Shown: positions 35,593 to 48,763, counted from the stretch's first letter. The stretch is DNA of 64,000 nucleotides from Sipunculus nudus (GCA_026874595.1 CM049314.1:60555300-60619299), one strand, 5' to 3'. The notes: generated from the letters alone by a model not told the origin. Numbers and translations are program-made.

Positions 35593-37731
35593 GTATCCCC
35601 AGACATAGTAGCCCCCCCCCCCCTTAAGAATAGGCCCCCATTTTTAGCAGCATATACTGACACTTGGCAAGCAATTATTGTTTCTTCCATCTATCAATCC
35701 ACAATCTTTTTGAAGATGTTGGTCCTGTGACCTTGACCTTTGACCTCATGACCCAAAAATCAATTGGGGTCTTGCTTTTTCAATGGGACATATATAAGTC
35801 AAGTTTGAAATCTATACATCAATAAAAGCAGGAATTATCATCCAGAAACTAATTTTTGGACAGATGGCTCCTGTGGCCTTGACCTTTGACCTTGTGACCC
35901 CAAAATTGATATTGATCATCCTTTTTTATATATAAATAAATAGAGGTCTAGATTTATTGATGGGCCATATATGTCAGGTTTGAAATCCATATATTAATCC
36001 AAGCTTGAATTATCATCTCAGGAACTAATTTTTGGACAGATGGCTCCTGTGAGTTTCACCTTTGACCTTGTGACCTCACAATTGACAGGCGTCTTCCTCT
36101 TTTGGCAGGGGAACTGTATGTGCAAGATGAAATGTCTGAGATGAAATGTTTGGCTTAAAAATGCATCCACATCTTTTTGAAGATGCGTCCTGTGACCTTG
36201 ACCTTTGACCTCATGATCCCAAAATCAATTCGGGTATTGCTTTTCCAATGGGACATATACAAGTCAAGTTTGAAATCCATACATCAATAAAAGCAGGCAT
36301 TATCATCCAGAAACTAATTTTTGGACAGATATGTCTCCTGTGACCTTCACCTTTGACCTTGTGACCTCAAAATTGATAGGGGTCTTCCACTCTTAGGCAA
36401 GTGATCTATATGTGCAAGATGAAAGATCTGAGATGAATTGTTTGGCTGAAAATGCATCCACAATCTTTTTAAAGATGTGTCCTGTGACCTTGACCTTTGA
36501 CCTCATGACCCCAAAATCAATTTGGGTCTTGCTTTTCCAATGGGTCATATACAAGTCAAGTTTGAAATCCATACATCAATAAAAGCAGGAATTATCATCC
36601 AGAAACTAATTTTTGACAGATGGCTCCTGTGACCTTCACTTTTGACCTTGTGACCTCAAAATTGATAAGGGTCTTCCTCTATTGGCAAATGAACTTCATG
36701 TGCGAGATGAAAGGTCTGAGATGAAATGTTTGGCTGAAAATGCATCCACAATCTTTTTAAAGATTCGTCCTGTGACCTTGACCATTGACCTCATGACCCC
36801 AAAATCAATTAGAGTCTTGCTTTTTCAATGGGACATATAAAAGTCAAGTTTGAAATCAATACATCAATAAAAGCAGGAATTATCATCCAGAAACTAATTT
36901 TTGGACATATAGCTTCTGTGGTCTTGACCTTTGTTCTTGTGACCCCAAAATTGATATGGATCATCCACTATTGGCAAGTGAACTATATATTCAAGATGGA
37001 AGACCTTGAAAGTTTGGCTTACAATGCATCCACAGTATCTTGTAAGATGCAAGTCCAGTGAGCTTGACCTTAGACCTCATTACCCTAGAACCTATAGGGT
37101 TCTTACTTTAATAGTGGGCCATACATAAGTCACGTTTGAAATCCATATGGCTATCAACACTGGAGATATCATAAGAGCTGTGTGATTTTCACCAAATATG
37201 GACACATTAAAGGTCAAGGCCACTCTCATGGTAAAGGTCATGACCCAAATGTAAACAGACCTCATCCCATAGCCCATCTCTCTACATGTGCATAATATGA
37301 AAGAAATCTGTCCATTAGTTTTTGACTTATAATGCTTACAGTACTGTCAAGTGGCAATTATGGGGGTATTAAAAGGCGTAAAAACAAGAAAAGGATAATA
37401 GGTGGCGCCACCAGATTCCGGTATATCACAAGGCTATCCAAGATCTTCGGTCACCTTAATTTTTAGATCAGTCCATGCAAGCTTACTTGAGATATTTAAG
37501 AATTTGTGTTATTTTCAGCAATAATGGACCTATTCAAGGTCAAGGTCATTCTCCTAGCATAGGTCATGACCCCATTTTAAATAGGCTTCGTCCCCTTACC
37601 TATATCTATACAAATGTAAAGTTTGAAAAAAATCAGTGAAATATTTTTGAGTTATCCCACTCACAAGGTTTTTCTCCGGCGGCGGCGGGACCGTCATGAA
37701 ACCATAGTATCCCGACTTTGTCTGGGGATAC
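35593..37731. mobile_element. 2.14-kb inverted-end element filled with a 145/290-bp tandem repeat rich in TGACCTTTGACC
   Basis: Ends are GTATCCCCAGACATAG and the complement of GTATCCCCAGACAAAG (14 of 16). The interior is a tandem array whose unit contains TGACCTTGACCTTTGACC and then 'atcaataaaagcaggaattatc' and 'agaaactaatttttggaca'. Unit starts at about 35728, 36193, 36485 and 36773 imply about 290 bp, with a half-unit variant between them. No open frame of significance. A poly-C run lies at 35612-35623. Clear target duplication not seen. Confidence 0.6.
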
Positions 37732-40239
37732 AATGATGGTCTGAGGCAAAATGTATGGTTGTCGAGCTATCAGGAACTAATCCCACAGCTTGCTCGATAC
37801 CTGTCAGTCTCAAAAGGAATACCACACAGGCCACATTTAAGATCAAAATATAGCAAAAGATCAAGGAAATCCATGCAAGAATTATTGTGAAACGGGTGCT
37901 TCCATATTAATTTTTATTCAATACAAGCCAACTGTACTGAGCTTTCATAAATGATGGTCATATTTATTAAGAAATCTTTGACCCAATGCAAGATAACATT
38001 AATATACATCCCACTGCATTCACTTTAATAGTTCTTGAGATAATATGTTCTAAAGGAATTTAAAGATGGCTTCCTGGTGGCCATATTGGATTTCTGACAG
38101 GTCGGAAATTGAACAACAAACATCCTCTAAAAGGGACCAAACATCATAAAAAAATCACAGAAACTGCCCTGGCAAAAGGATTTCTAAAATGGCTACCTGG
38201 CAGACTTAATGGTATTCTGACAAGTCTGACATTTGATATCACACATCCTCCAATAAGACACTAAACTTGTAGCAATTGCTTCAAAGAATGTAACAGTTAT
38301 GAATGTCCAAAACAAATCAAAAGGCATGATCAGGTTGGAGAGCTCTCATTTCAAATTTATGAACATGCAAATGTAAAAAGTGCAAGTCCAGCTTGCTATT
38401 CAATGGGGTCAGCAGGGTAGGTAAACTGCAAAACCTAAAAGAAAAGAAATGCAGAAAGCATCACTAAGAGTCTTGTAATCAAATAAAGCCATCCGAAATC
38501 CAGGTAAAGACCCACATATTATCAGAACAAACACTTGCTGGTATATCTGATGATTTTTATAATAATATTCAGATATCTAGAAAACTAAGTTTATTGCTAT
38601 GATTCCATGATATAAACTGCAAAATGTTCCCATCATTTTATAAATCAGTAGCTTAACCTTAACACTTAACTCTCATAGTCTTAATGCCTGGCCAAAGCAT
38701 TCCGGCAACAGTGTTGCCCCGACCCCTAGCGGTAAAAACAAACATGAATGCCCACAGATGTACTCCGATTCGGGTCATTTTTCAGACGCCATTATTTTTT
38801 CAATGTTAGTATGATAAAATTGTCTGTCCACTCATAGTTGTGTCCTGCCATCTGTAGCAGGCAATGGATATTATTAAATCATGTGACCATTGTCATGTTA
38901 CTTGTGAAATGGCCTCTTTCAACATGTCTATGACCTACTGATACGTCGACGGGGACCGCTCAGAAAATCCATGAAACAGTGGGTAAATTTACCGGCAGCA
39001 GTAAACTGACCATACTCAAAGGAAAGAGCATAATAAAATATACGGTTATGGAAAATATCAGACTTCAAAGTGGTTTAGCAAAGCCAGGGTACACATTTTT
39101 GTGAGCGTCAGCTGATTCCTGAGCGCGGAGGCCGGAGCGCCGTCAGTCACGAGGTCAACCCCTATGGATGTACACGAGAATATAACACCAACAGATGATG
39201 AAATAGCCAAAATATGGCTACAATATGAAAACCAGATCAATTTAAAAATAAATTATATGGGATGGTACAACTTATCAAAGGGCCAAGAACATTATTTTGA
39301 CCATATACGATAGCCTTGAGCGCTACATGATGAGCCTTATTCAGGCTGTAAATATTGTCAGAAAGCCCTTTTACCGTGACTGTAACTTTCTTGATGATAT
39401 AAAACTGAACGTAAACTGCAAAACAGCTTCTAATCACGTGCAGAGCAGGCTTCCGATGAGCTTATACATGTAAAGGCAATGCTATATGGCCTATACTGCA
39501 CATGCACACAGCTGAAGTTAGTTTTTAGGTCAGCGAAGTGTGTCGTCTCCATGGTTACGACCCGTGACCTGAGTCAGTGGGTGCATGTTTACCCTGTGAA
39601 TATGGCCACTGAAGCGGTGGTTCACGGGCGAAAACACCGAGTCAAATTAACGCCTAAAGAATAATTTATATGATTAGCACAGAGATGGCAGCTCGGAATA
39701 TGGATCATAGGTACCCTTTGCATCATAGTTTATAATTAATAATGCGCGTATTGTTTTAGCAACGGTAGGGTACAGTGTCAAAGATCGGGTTTGAAGCGGT
39801 GCCTGTGACAAGCTCGCTTGCTTCACTTCGATGCACTGACACGGTTTCTTGTATGGTTTGTCTATTAAAACTTGCTATTTATTAGGATTGGTATATACTT
39901 GAATTATTACAAAGAATCAAGGTTTCACACTGGTCGCCTATCCAAATAAAGCCGTGTACTAAAATGTCCCAACGGTCGTAGTACTCGCCTTACCAATAGG
40001 TGGCGTGTGTGTATTTTGAAAACCAAATCTCATTTTAATATGTTAATGAAGCACGGGAGTTCAGGCTGATATCCTTATCACTCCATGAGCTGATACAAAA
40101 GGGAGTCATATATCACAAGTGTCACTGACAATTATGGGCACATAGTGAGATGTACCAGTTGTGAGTGCCATGGTTATATATACAAGAAAACAAGAAAAAT
40201 AGAGATGGTCTACAAAATAAGTTATTGTGAACATCCCTG
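37732..40239. other. No gene recognised; short diverged tandem repeat
   Basis: At about 38060-38260 two diverged copies of a roughly 125-bp unit (AAGATGGCTTCCTGGTGGCC / AAATGGCTACCTGGCAG). The rest is unremarkable. Short frames at 39058-39664 have no recognised motif. Confidence 0.4.
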
Positions 40240-41325
40240 ACCTATGACCTTGGCCTTTTGCCCACATATCAACTGGATTCTTTCTAAATGATGGGTAACT
40301 ACTTACCACTTACATCTGGCCGGGTGTAATTACTTGGCAACAAATGAGTGAATAACTTAGACCTGCAAACTTTAACCTCCTGACCTGCTGACCTCAAAAT
40401 CAATTAGTTATTTCTTCATGCAAAAAGACCCATAAATATGAAGTTTGAATCAAATTCAGCGATGCATAGATGTGGCATATGTGAAAGACTGAAGGTTTGG
40501 GTTGAACAGTTTCACTTGAAATATGTTCACAAGCATTTAGAACAATATTGTGACCTTGACCTTTGACCTTTTGAACTCAACATCAATAGGCTTCTTCTCC
40601 TATTGGTAGGCAAGCCATATATGACAGATGGAAAGTATAGATTGAAAAGTTTGCCTTAAAATGACTCCACGCATGAAGAGGGTGCTGTGAACTTGACCTT
40701 TGACCTCAAAATCAACAGGTCTTTTCCCCTGTTGGCAGAGAAGCGATATAAGTGCTGAAAGGTTTGGAATGAAAGGTCTAGCTTGAAATGTGTCCACAAC
40801 CTTTTCAAAGAAGTGGATCCTGTGACCCTGACCTTTGACCTTGGGACCTCAACATCTACAGGATTCTTCTCCCACTTAGTAGGTGAGCTATATGTGAAAG
40901 ATCAAAGAATTGGGATGAAAGGTTTGGCTTAAAATGCATCCTGAGGCTTTTCAAAGAAGTTGGTTCTGTGACCTTGACCTTTGACCTTGTGACCTCAAAA
41001 TAATTATGGTTCTTTCCCTGTTGGTAGGTGAGCTGTATGTGAAAGTTGGAAGGTTTGGGATGATAATTTTGGCTAAAAGAATTATTTCTCGTGGGTGCAA
41101 ACACACCCCATAACTTCGAGAATATCGGTCGCAGTGACCTAATTTCAGGTTTGCAAGGAGATCTTTTTAGAACCTCTAAGACTGCTTAGAGTTCATGGCC
41201 CTAGCCCCTACGGTTACGATTTGTGCCCTGCTACGGACGGACGGCCGGCCGGACGGCCGGACAGACGCCGGACAAAAACCCATCGCTATAGCCCAGCATG
41301 ACTGAAAGTCAGCTGAGCTAAAAAT
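40240..41325 (+). repeat. Pearl-like repeat with TGACCTTGACCTTTGACC core units and intact tail
   Basis: Core units of about 140 bp begin at about 40551, 40688, 40823 and 40969. The tail at 41205-41325 has CGATTTGTGCCCTGC, a GGACGGCCGG palindrome cluster, ATCGCTATAGCCCA and CAGCTGAGCTAAAAA. It shares core units with 35593-37731 and tail with the TRIM-flanking repeats. Confidence 0.65.
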
Positions 41326-44271
41326 GGATGATTAAATAAATAATTGTAAAGAAAGAGCTTTTATAAAATAAGGGTATCTCCACTGAAAGCAAATATTGTT
41401 TTGCATCTCATAGTTTCATCTTAAAAGTGACCAGTCGTTTCCAGTCATTTATGTAGTATAGACAAAGAGATAAAAGGAAATATGTGAATATGATTTTAAC
41501 GTTTTCCCTCTTTTATAAGTCATCGTGGGTAGATGATCGTGGGGAAACCCTCCATGGTTATTAATAATATCAACTTAGAAATATATTGATAAAATATCTT
41601 AAGAAATAATAAATGTTCATAAACTTAAATATTTTATTGCAAGGAACAAGATAAAATTCTTATCAGCGTACTTTATTGTGTCTTAATGATAGAAAATTAC
41701 GTTTAACAACTGCCTGCTGACCTGTACCCGTTCATTCTTGGGAGGTGAGTACAGGTCAGGGAGGCAACGATGTAGGACTCGAAAACAAAACCTTTCGGTA
41801 CAGTCCATAACGCCACTACTTTTTTTTGCAGGATACAATTGAAGACGGTCTTCACGATCGCCTGTTTCCAGAGATTAGTCGCGGTCGGTAATTATCGCAC
41901 TTCGGGTTGGATTGGACGCTTGATTAAATTTCTCTCAGTATTTCAAACATTTAATCATGTGCCCAATGGCCGTTGTTCACTCCCAAACAAGTGTGCCTTC
42001 CTTGCGAGGGTCCCTCGGTGGTATGACCAAGCAGTGTGGACGATTACACACGATTACCAGTAGGTGCGGTAGTCATCGGGCATGATAAACACAAGGATAT
42101 AAAATGAGAGAAAGCGTGAGATACAGACCTGTCACGCACTCAGAAACCGGAATGGAATTCTGCAGATGTACATATACTTAGTTATCTTCATTAAAGAATT
42201 GAGGCGGTTAACGCTAACAAAAAAAATATCTTAAAAGGGACACAAGCAACAGGTCTAAGCCTAAAGAAGCTGAAACATTCCGCGTAATCTGCAGGAGTGA
42301 TTGTTGACAAATGATGTGAGGGGAAAATTTTACTATCCGCTTCCTATGAGGGAAGACATAAAACTTAATTTATCTACGAATTCAAAAAGACATGATCATA
42401 GGCGTTTCTTCCCACGTTTTCTTGGTTTTTCAGTTATTTTTTCCTTAAATGGAGAGGATGATTTCTTTTTAGGACGTTGGTCCATCACACCTAAAAATAA
42501 TGTTAAGAAAAAATAAACGCTGAAAATTTGTATTCCTCTAAAAAAAACTGGTACTAGTAACGGGAAGGGGGCTTAAACTCCTGATTATCCATCGAGTTAT
42601 CCGTCACCGATTTTCAATGAATCGAAATTTAAATGTTATAATGCAGAAGTGGAAACATTGATTTTTTTTTCAAAATTATGATGCGTGTTGTAGGTTATAT
42701 ATATAAGCTCATGTTAGAAGCCGACTTGAAAGGTTAAACATGGGATGCATGGAATATAAATGTCGTCGTTTCATTCACCTGAAAAGAGGAAAATCAAGAA
42801 ACATACAGTCAGAGTTTATGCATATATACATATATCAGGAATAGAAAAGAAAATATTTCTTTACAAACATTCATGCAGCTTCTATATGTTCATCATACCA
42901 AACATTGTGACTTAAGTGTTAATTTCATTCAAAGGATTTCTTGATATTATACATAAACAAATGACATGAAAATGCTTGCAGATAAACCGGAATAAACTGG
43001 TTTCAAAGGACTTGTTATGTACTGAACTATTCCTATTATAGTCAGTTTCTGAACCAATATATATTTTAGCTTAAAAGTTAACCCCCGAAACACGATATTT
43101 GGATCTATAACAACCGACCTCACTGAATTATCGCGTTTAGGCATATAATTCGAGGCATTTCATCGTATCATGTATATACTGATAATTTAAATAAGTTGTG
43201 ACATCTGTTCTATAAACTTTAACTTTGTTACAAACTTTGTCAAATATAACTTCGGAATTGTTACGAGCATAACAGTCTCAGTGTATGTTCCTTTGTTTCC
43301 ATTATTATTCAGAAATATGTGGAGCTAAAAAAGCAAACCATGATGCAGATTTAGCGTTTAAGAAATGGATATCTCAGGGAGAACTGGAATGTTTGCTTTT
43401 AGCAGAATCCTAGAAGTAAAATTTGGAATTTATCTGAAATTTCAGTGGAAACAATTCATGTTTAACGTTTCATGAAAAAATACTGAGTGAATCAAAAGTT
43501 ACAGTGTTCACAAAAATCAAGTTCGGCATGTTCGAAAACTTCTATGAAACAACAAATTTGAGGGCAGAATATGTAGTGCTTTAATGAGCAACAGTTCCGC
43601 TGATTAAACCAAGACGATGCAGGTCAAAGTCACCAATTCTCAATCTCATCCGTGAATTTGGAGTGAAAATATGAAATACTTCACAAGTGAAGGGGTTCTC
43701 ATTTCTTTCAGCTTATTTGAGATTGAACCTGAAGGTCAAGGTTAAGTTTTTCGAACTTGTCCGAGAAATTGGTTGAATTCAAATTTCAAAGTTCCTGAAA
43801 ATACTGAATTGTTTAAGCGTTTTCGGATTCACATGTAATGAGATCAGACCAAACACTACAGGCCTCCCCTCCCAGAGGGGAGACATAATTCTCGGTTAGG
43901 CTTATTTAACAGAACAGCGTCCGCGCATGAAACAAAATATATGGATAGTTAAATGCTTCGTCCATTACTGTACATAAACAAATATAAACATTTCAAGAAA
44001 TTTACATAGCTCAAAGAACGCAGAAAGATGTTATAGCACTTTTGGGTACTTTAACGTATACAAGTTAAGCTGTACATTATTGGTATTTAAAATACATGTT
44101 GAAAGCTGGACAAAAAGCAATATATGAGTCCCATTAATAAAATCATTTTTTCATTCAGCTTGTTAAATAAAAGGACCATCTGAAAATTCCATAACGTTAA
44201 ATTTCATGCGACATGATTAATGGAAGATTTAAGCTACTATCAGAAATGAAGATCTCAAAGAGAATCCCTGT
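41326..44271. other. No gene recognised
   Basis: AT-rich intergenic DNA downstream of gene B. A short inverted word (CTCCCCTCCCAGAGGGGAG) lies at about 43865. No coding signal. Confidence 0.4.
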
Positions 44272-46093
44272 TTAAGAGTACTTAAATAACAAAATCGCCT
44301 GTTTACATGAAACCCAAAGATATGGATAGTGAAAGGAGATGTCAGTTGGCGCTTGGACACCGTCTTCTTTTGTGAGCAAATGCCGGATGAACTCCCCCTC
44401 AAACGTAACTTCTGTAACTCTCTCCATAATTTGATCGGTGATGAGAATATGATTATTTGGTAGCATCATGCAGCCAGAAATATGACTAAATTCTACTGCA
44501 TATCTCCCTGTCCCATCCTTGCCTATGGCCCTGATCAACTCTCCATTCGGATTGTATAAGTAAAGTTCTTTATGTACAGAAACAAAGTACACTTTCCCAA
44601 CAACAGAATGCTCACCGATGGAAATACCATATCCTCCATTCTTGTCAAATTTCTTCTGAAATACTCCTTCAGGGGAATATCGAAAAACCGTTTTCCAGTT
44701 GTTAGTTATTAAGAAATAGCCGGCATCCACAGCTAAGTCCCATTGGTCAGACGGCCCCTCATTAAGATATATGACTTGCCTTTCCGATTCTTTAAATCTA
44801 GTTATTGTGAGAGGATTATTTGACAGGAGGAAGATCTCCCCTCTATATGTATCTACCCCTCTCACACGACTTCCACTTTGTGTATGAAACTCCGTTATAA
44901 TATCTCCCTTCTCGTTTATTTGCACTACGTAATTTTCTTCAGTCAATCCTAAGAGAGCGGACCCGTCAGCCAAAGCTGCAATAAAATAAAGATTCTTGAG
45001 AGGTTTATCTTTGCCGGGTAGTTTCTTTAGCTCTAGTATTTTAGTTGGCTTTTCATCCAATGCCTTTTCAGAGTTGATCCTACCAAGTGCACATGCTAAT
45101 CCAATATACCTCGATTCAACATTAGTGTTTGTTGAACATTTGTCATCTTCGAGTTCAGGTAATTTGATCGAGGCGTCCTTTGCGGTGCGTAGCGTGTTCA
45201 GTGATCTGAATATTTCATTGGTTTTCTCCGTAAGTTGCTCCAGGATTTCTACCTTCCCTTCTTCCAGCACCATGTCAATCTCATTTAAACAATTTGACGC
45301 TTGGGAGCACGCCTTGTTCTGATCTCCCAGTGCTTTCGTGACTAATCGATTGAATTTCTTCTCTCTTTTTTCAAGACATGATGTGAAAGCTTCCATCATT
45401 TTCATTCTATGGTTTTCTAATTTTTCCGCCGTCTGCTTTCTTCTTTCATTCAAAACCTTCATCGACTCATCCATGGTTTTATTCATCAGTTTGTCAACTA
45501 TCTCTATTTCTTGTTTCAGCTCACTTTTCCCTTTCATCATCATGACGGTGGCTTTCTCTTTCATTTCTGTGATATCGCATGTATCATGATCATCATGAAA
45601 ACTGGATAAGATACAGTCGCAACAGATGCCTGTCCGGCAAGTTAGACACGCATGCGACAAATCTCTGATGTGTGTCTTGCACAGATTTTCCAAGAAAACA
45701 TGTGTAGTAAAACTTGGCTTCTTCTTATGATCCTGGACACATGTATCACAAAGACGGAATTCGCAGTTGGTACACCACGCGACGGCGTCTTTATTCTCAC
45801 CTTGAAAGATGCACAAAGCACGTGTAATGACTTTTCAAGGTTCCAAGAGCAGCTGACACTCTTGCTACCATTGTGTCAGCCTTAAGCCCGGAGACGCCAT
45901 TTTCTGGCAGTTGTGTCTTTTCCAAGCAAACTGGGCATTGTAATTGTTCAGCCTTTTGTATGGATCTTGTTTTGAGTAAACATTCTTGACAAAATCCATG
46001 TTTGCACGCCAGCAGACGAGGGGTTCTGTCTGTCCTGTTCATACCACATATCAAGCAATCTACTAATAGATTTATGTTCTTAGATGTCGCCAT
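44272..46093 (-). CDS. TRIM-like RING/B-box/coiled-coil/beta-propeller gene B (one frame break)
   Basis: Paralogue of gene A with the same domain order, probably an E3 ubiquitin ligase. ATG at 46093 (ATGGCGACATC) is chosen over an upstream in-frame ATG because a strong acceptor (polypyrimidine then CCAG, 46099-46102) lies 5 bases before it. The RING uses CLIC, LLACKHGFCQEC and CPVC in the first 56 residues. After a frame break near 45818-45821 the frame runs unbroken to the stop at 44272. It covers both B-boxes (CTNCEFRLCDTC; CKTHIRDLSHACLTC), a coiled coil, and a propeller with NNHILITD and YPYLWVSC near the end. The break removes two bases relative to gene A (TGTGCC versus TGCT at the first B-box cysteine pair). 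The linker that is broken in gene A is intact here. Length about 610 residues, usual for the group. The coding region is otherwise free of stops, so it is a very recent pseudogene, a polymorphic allele or an assembly error. Confidence 0.8.
45815..45824 (-). other. Frame break in TRIM-like gene B
   Basis: HYTC is followed by TTTGTGC in the wrong phase. Comparison with HYTCALCI in gene A shows two missing bases, most simply a GC dinucleotide lost at ACGTGC. Without the shift the frame ends at 45797. Confidence 0.75.
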
Positions 46094-46133
46094 GTTTTCT
46101 GGAAAAAAAAACAGAAACATATTGTGTTACAGG

Positions 46134-46940
46134 AAACAAATGACTCGTGGATCACGACGCTCGGAAGACTAGCATGAAATTTTAGCTTGACATTCACACC
46201 AGGAATTTATCATCTGGAAGTCAAAATGAAATTAAACTGCAGATGTGATCTTGAATTTTACTGAATCATACCATGACTGGTCTACAAAGGTTGTTCGAGA
46301 AGAACAGGATCAAGGCCAAGGCCAGCAGTTTGCAATATTTTCTGAGAACTTAGTTAACACCTTAAATTAAGTTATCACGTTTAATCCTAAATATGAACTG
46401 TAATTCGGTTGATTTACCTGGTAGATCAATGTCCATTGTTTTTAACTTCACATAGAGCCTTGTGGAACCAACTTGTATAACTGCCAAAATACAGATGGCA
46501 CCACCTGTCTCCAGTAACTGATGAAACTAGACATGATCAATAAAAATACAAGCTTTTAGGCCACAAGGTAAAACCACGGTTGAGAAACGGATACCATTCA
46601 TGTAATTTGGCAATCTCAAAAATAGAAAATGATGCATAAATTCTATAAATAATACAACTGGCACGACCAGTCATCAGGAACTAAAAAAAAGTTGTCATAA
46701 TCAATAAATATACAAGTTTTCAGGTAGACAGATGAAACAACAACTGAGAAACAGACACGATTTCTACCATTTGACGAACTCTAAATTAAAAAAAAAATCG
46801 TACAAATACCAAAAAATAAAGGTGACGCCAGCAATCTTACACAGCAGATAAAACTATTCATGATCAATACGATTTGTGCCCTGTTAACGGATGGCCGGAC
46901 AGCCAGACAGGGGGTGATCGCTATAGATAAAGCAATGTAT
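46134..46940 (+). repeat. Pearl-like repeat, near-complete copy upstream of gene B
   Basis: Head AAACAAATGACTCGTGGATC, core units with 'gatggcaccacc...aactgatgaaacta' and 'tgagaaac...acac' at about 46485, 46640 and 46815, tail CGATTTGTGCCCTG...GATCGCTATAG. About 800 bp. The head begins 41 bases upstream of the gene B ATG, the same relation as at gene A. Confidence 0.6.
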
Positions 46941-47118
46941 AACCACAATGAAAAAATAACCTTTGACGCAGAGTAACAACACCTCTGAAGACAAAAAAAG
47001 GCATACAGCTTTTTGGGAAAACCGATCATTATCAGATTTCTGGCTCTGTTATATCGGCGTACCAATCGCGGGAAAACATATTCACCTATAATATGCGTTG
47101 TTATATTGTGATTTAACA

Positions 47119-47220
47119 CAGTCCACATTGTTTACCAGAACAACACTATGCAAGAAATCAGTCCACATTGTTTACCAAAACAACACTGTGCAAGCAGAGT
47201 CGCGGTCTTGCGCATGCGCA
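47119..47220. promoter_or_regulatory. 40-bp tandem duplication and NRF-1-type palindrome
   Basis: CAGTCCACATTGTTTACC begins at 47119 and 47159 (40-bp period, two copies). Next to it TGCGCATGCGCA (47209-47220) is a perfect match to the NRF-1 consensus, a motif known from animal core promoters. It lies 1.1 kb upstream of the gene B start codon and could mark its 5' UTR exon or promoter. Inference only. Confidence 0.3.
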
Positions 47221-47850
47221 ACAACTGTCAAACCAAGAGAAGAAACATAAAAGATGAAACACTGGTCCGAAGCTTAAAAATCTTCATTCGTCAAGTGGTA
47301 TTCACGCTATGATGTTACTTTGAACCAAAGATCGCACCCGATAAAAGTTTATTCAAACTCTTGCAGAGGATCAAGCAAACATTTTAGAAGGAAACCTTGG
47401 CATATACCAAAATATTCTGAGATTTACTGCTGCATATGATATACTGCAGAACTGGAAATAACATAACACAACGTTTTACATTTTTTTTTTTCAGATAGAG
47501 ACCCCATTGATTTACACATCTACCTTTAATAACCTTCGGTGCGTGATTGTCTCCAAATGGCGACAAAGTCCGCTATACATAACAAGATCAGTTTCGTCAT
47601 ATTACTTCACAGTGGAGTTTCGTCCACATATCAAACCAGGTCATTTTGATATCCTGTTTACACGGCTTCTCATGCTTGCCATATTGTAAAAGGATGTGTG
47701 CCTTGGTACGCCAGAAATAGATTTAAATATAGGCCACCTTTTTCAAGCGATCTGAATGAAAAAACAATAAACTTAGTAGGAACTAAGAACCCCCGAGCCC
47801 ATTTGTTACATATGCAATTTATAACAAAGTTCGACCTTACAAATGCTAGG
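47221..47850. other. No gene recognised
   Basis: No recognisable coding or repeat structure apart from the left flank of the next element. Confidence 0.35.
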
Positions 47851-48302
47851 CAGTGTTCGAATTACTGGGTGCCTAGGTGCATAGATGCACCAAAAAAAAG
47901 TTTTGTGCACCCACTGTATCACTGCCAAGTGCACAGTGTGCACCTGAGGCTGGTTACATTGGGACAAATCAGCAGGGCAGACACATGCACATCTGACAGT
48001 CCAGATGATCAAACAAGGACATATAAACACTAAAACATGACGTCACACTAGACAGTACATATACCGGTATATAGATCTAGTGATAGAGCTTTTCTTTAGA
48101 TGAATGTTATTCAAGGTTTCATTCTAACCTTTATTTAACCCTTGGCTTATTTTTACTGCACTGAAATATATGTGTAAATTATAATATAAATAACTTTAAT
48201 GACATTAATGTATCTGTACACCTTGAAATTACTTAGTGCACCCAGTTGTATAAGATGTGGTGCACAGGTGCACCTTACCATAAAAAAGTATTTCATACAC
48301 TG
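47851..48302. mobile_element. 452-bp MITE with CAGTGT ends and perfect CTAGG target duplication
   Basis: The left end is CAGTGTTCGAATTACT and the right end is complementary to CAGTGTATGAAATACT (13 of 16). It is flanked by CTAGG on both sides (47846-47850 and 48303-48307). Subterminal GTGCACC/GGTGCAC words are repeated near each end. CAGTG-type ends occur in hAT elements, but a 5-bp duplication is unusual for most hATs and known for Transib-type elements, so superfamily is left open. Confidence 0.65.
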
Positions 48303-48307
48303 CTAGG

Positions 48308-48763
48308 TCTCATTAACTAAACAAACCTCACTACTTAGTTGGGTTAGCTGCTGCCTTAAAGCCGTGTTTGCAAAAGTAAGTGTACTTAAATTTGTATATG
48401 CCTATATTGATTTGACTCATTGACAGCTTACGCCAAGAAGGTTCAAAATGAACTCTGGTATTAAAAGACATCTGTGGCCCATATATATTAAAGATAAGAA
48501 CCTCGGACTAGCGGGAGTGATAACGTGCAAATAGTGGTTGCACGCTCTTGGTCAAATGTTACATTTTTTATACTTTGAAGTCTTTTAGACAATTTACATA
48601 CGGTGTCCTTGACGGATGTTGATGTAATTTGGGGGAGGATAAGGCTAACATCCAAAGAACAAAAAAAATCATTAGTTTTGAAAGAGGTCTGAATCACTAA
48701 AATAAATTTGTAATTATAATCATATTTTTATAAATGTGTAATATTTGATAAAGAAATAGGGAA
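48308..48763. other. No feature recognised
   Basis: AT-rich DNA without visible structure. Confidence 0.4.
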
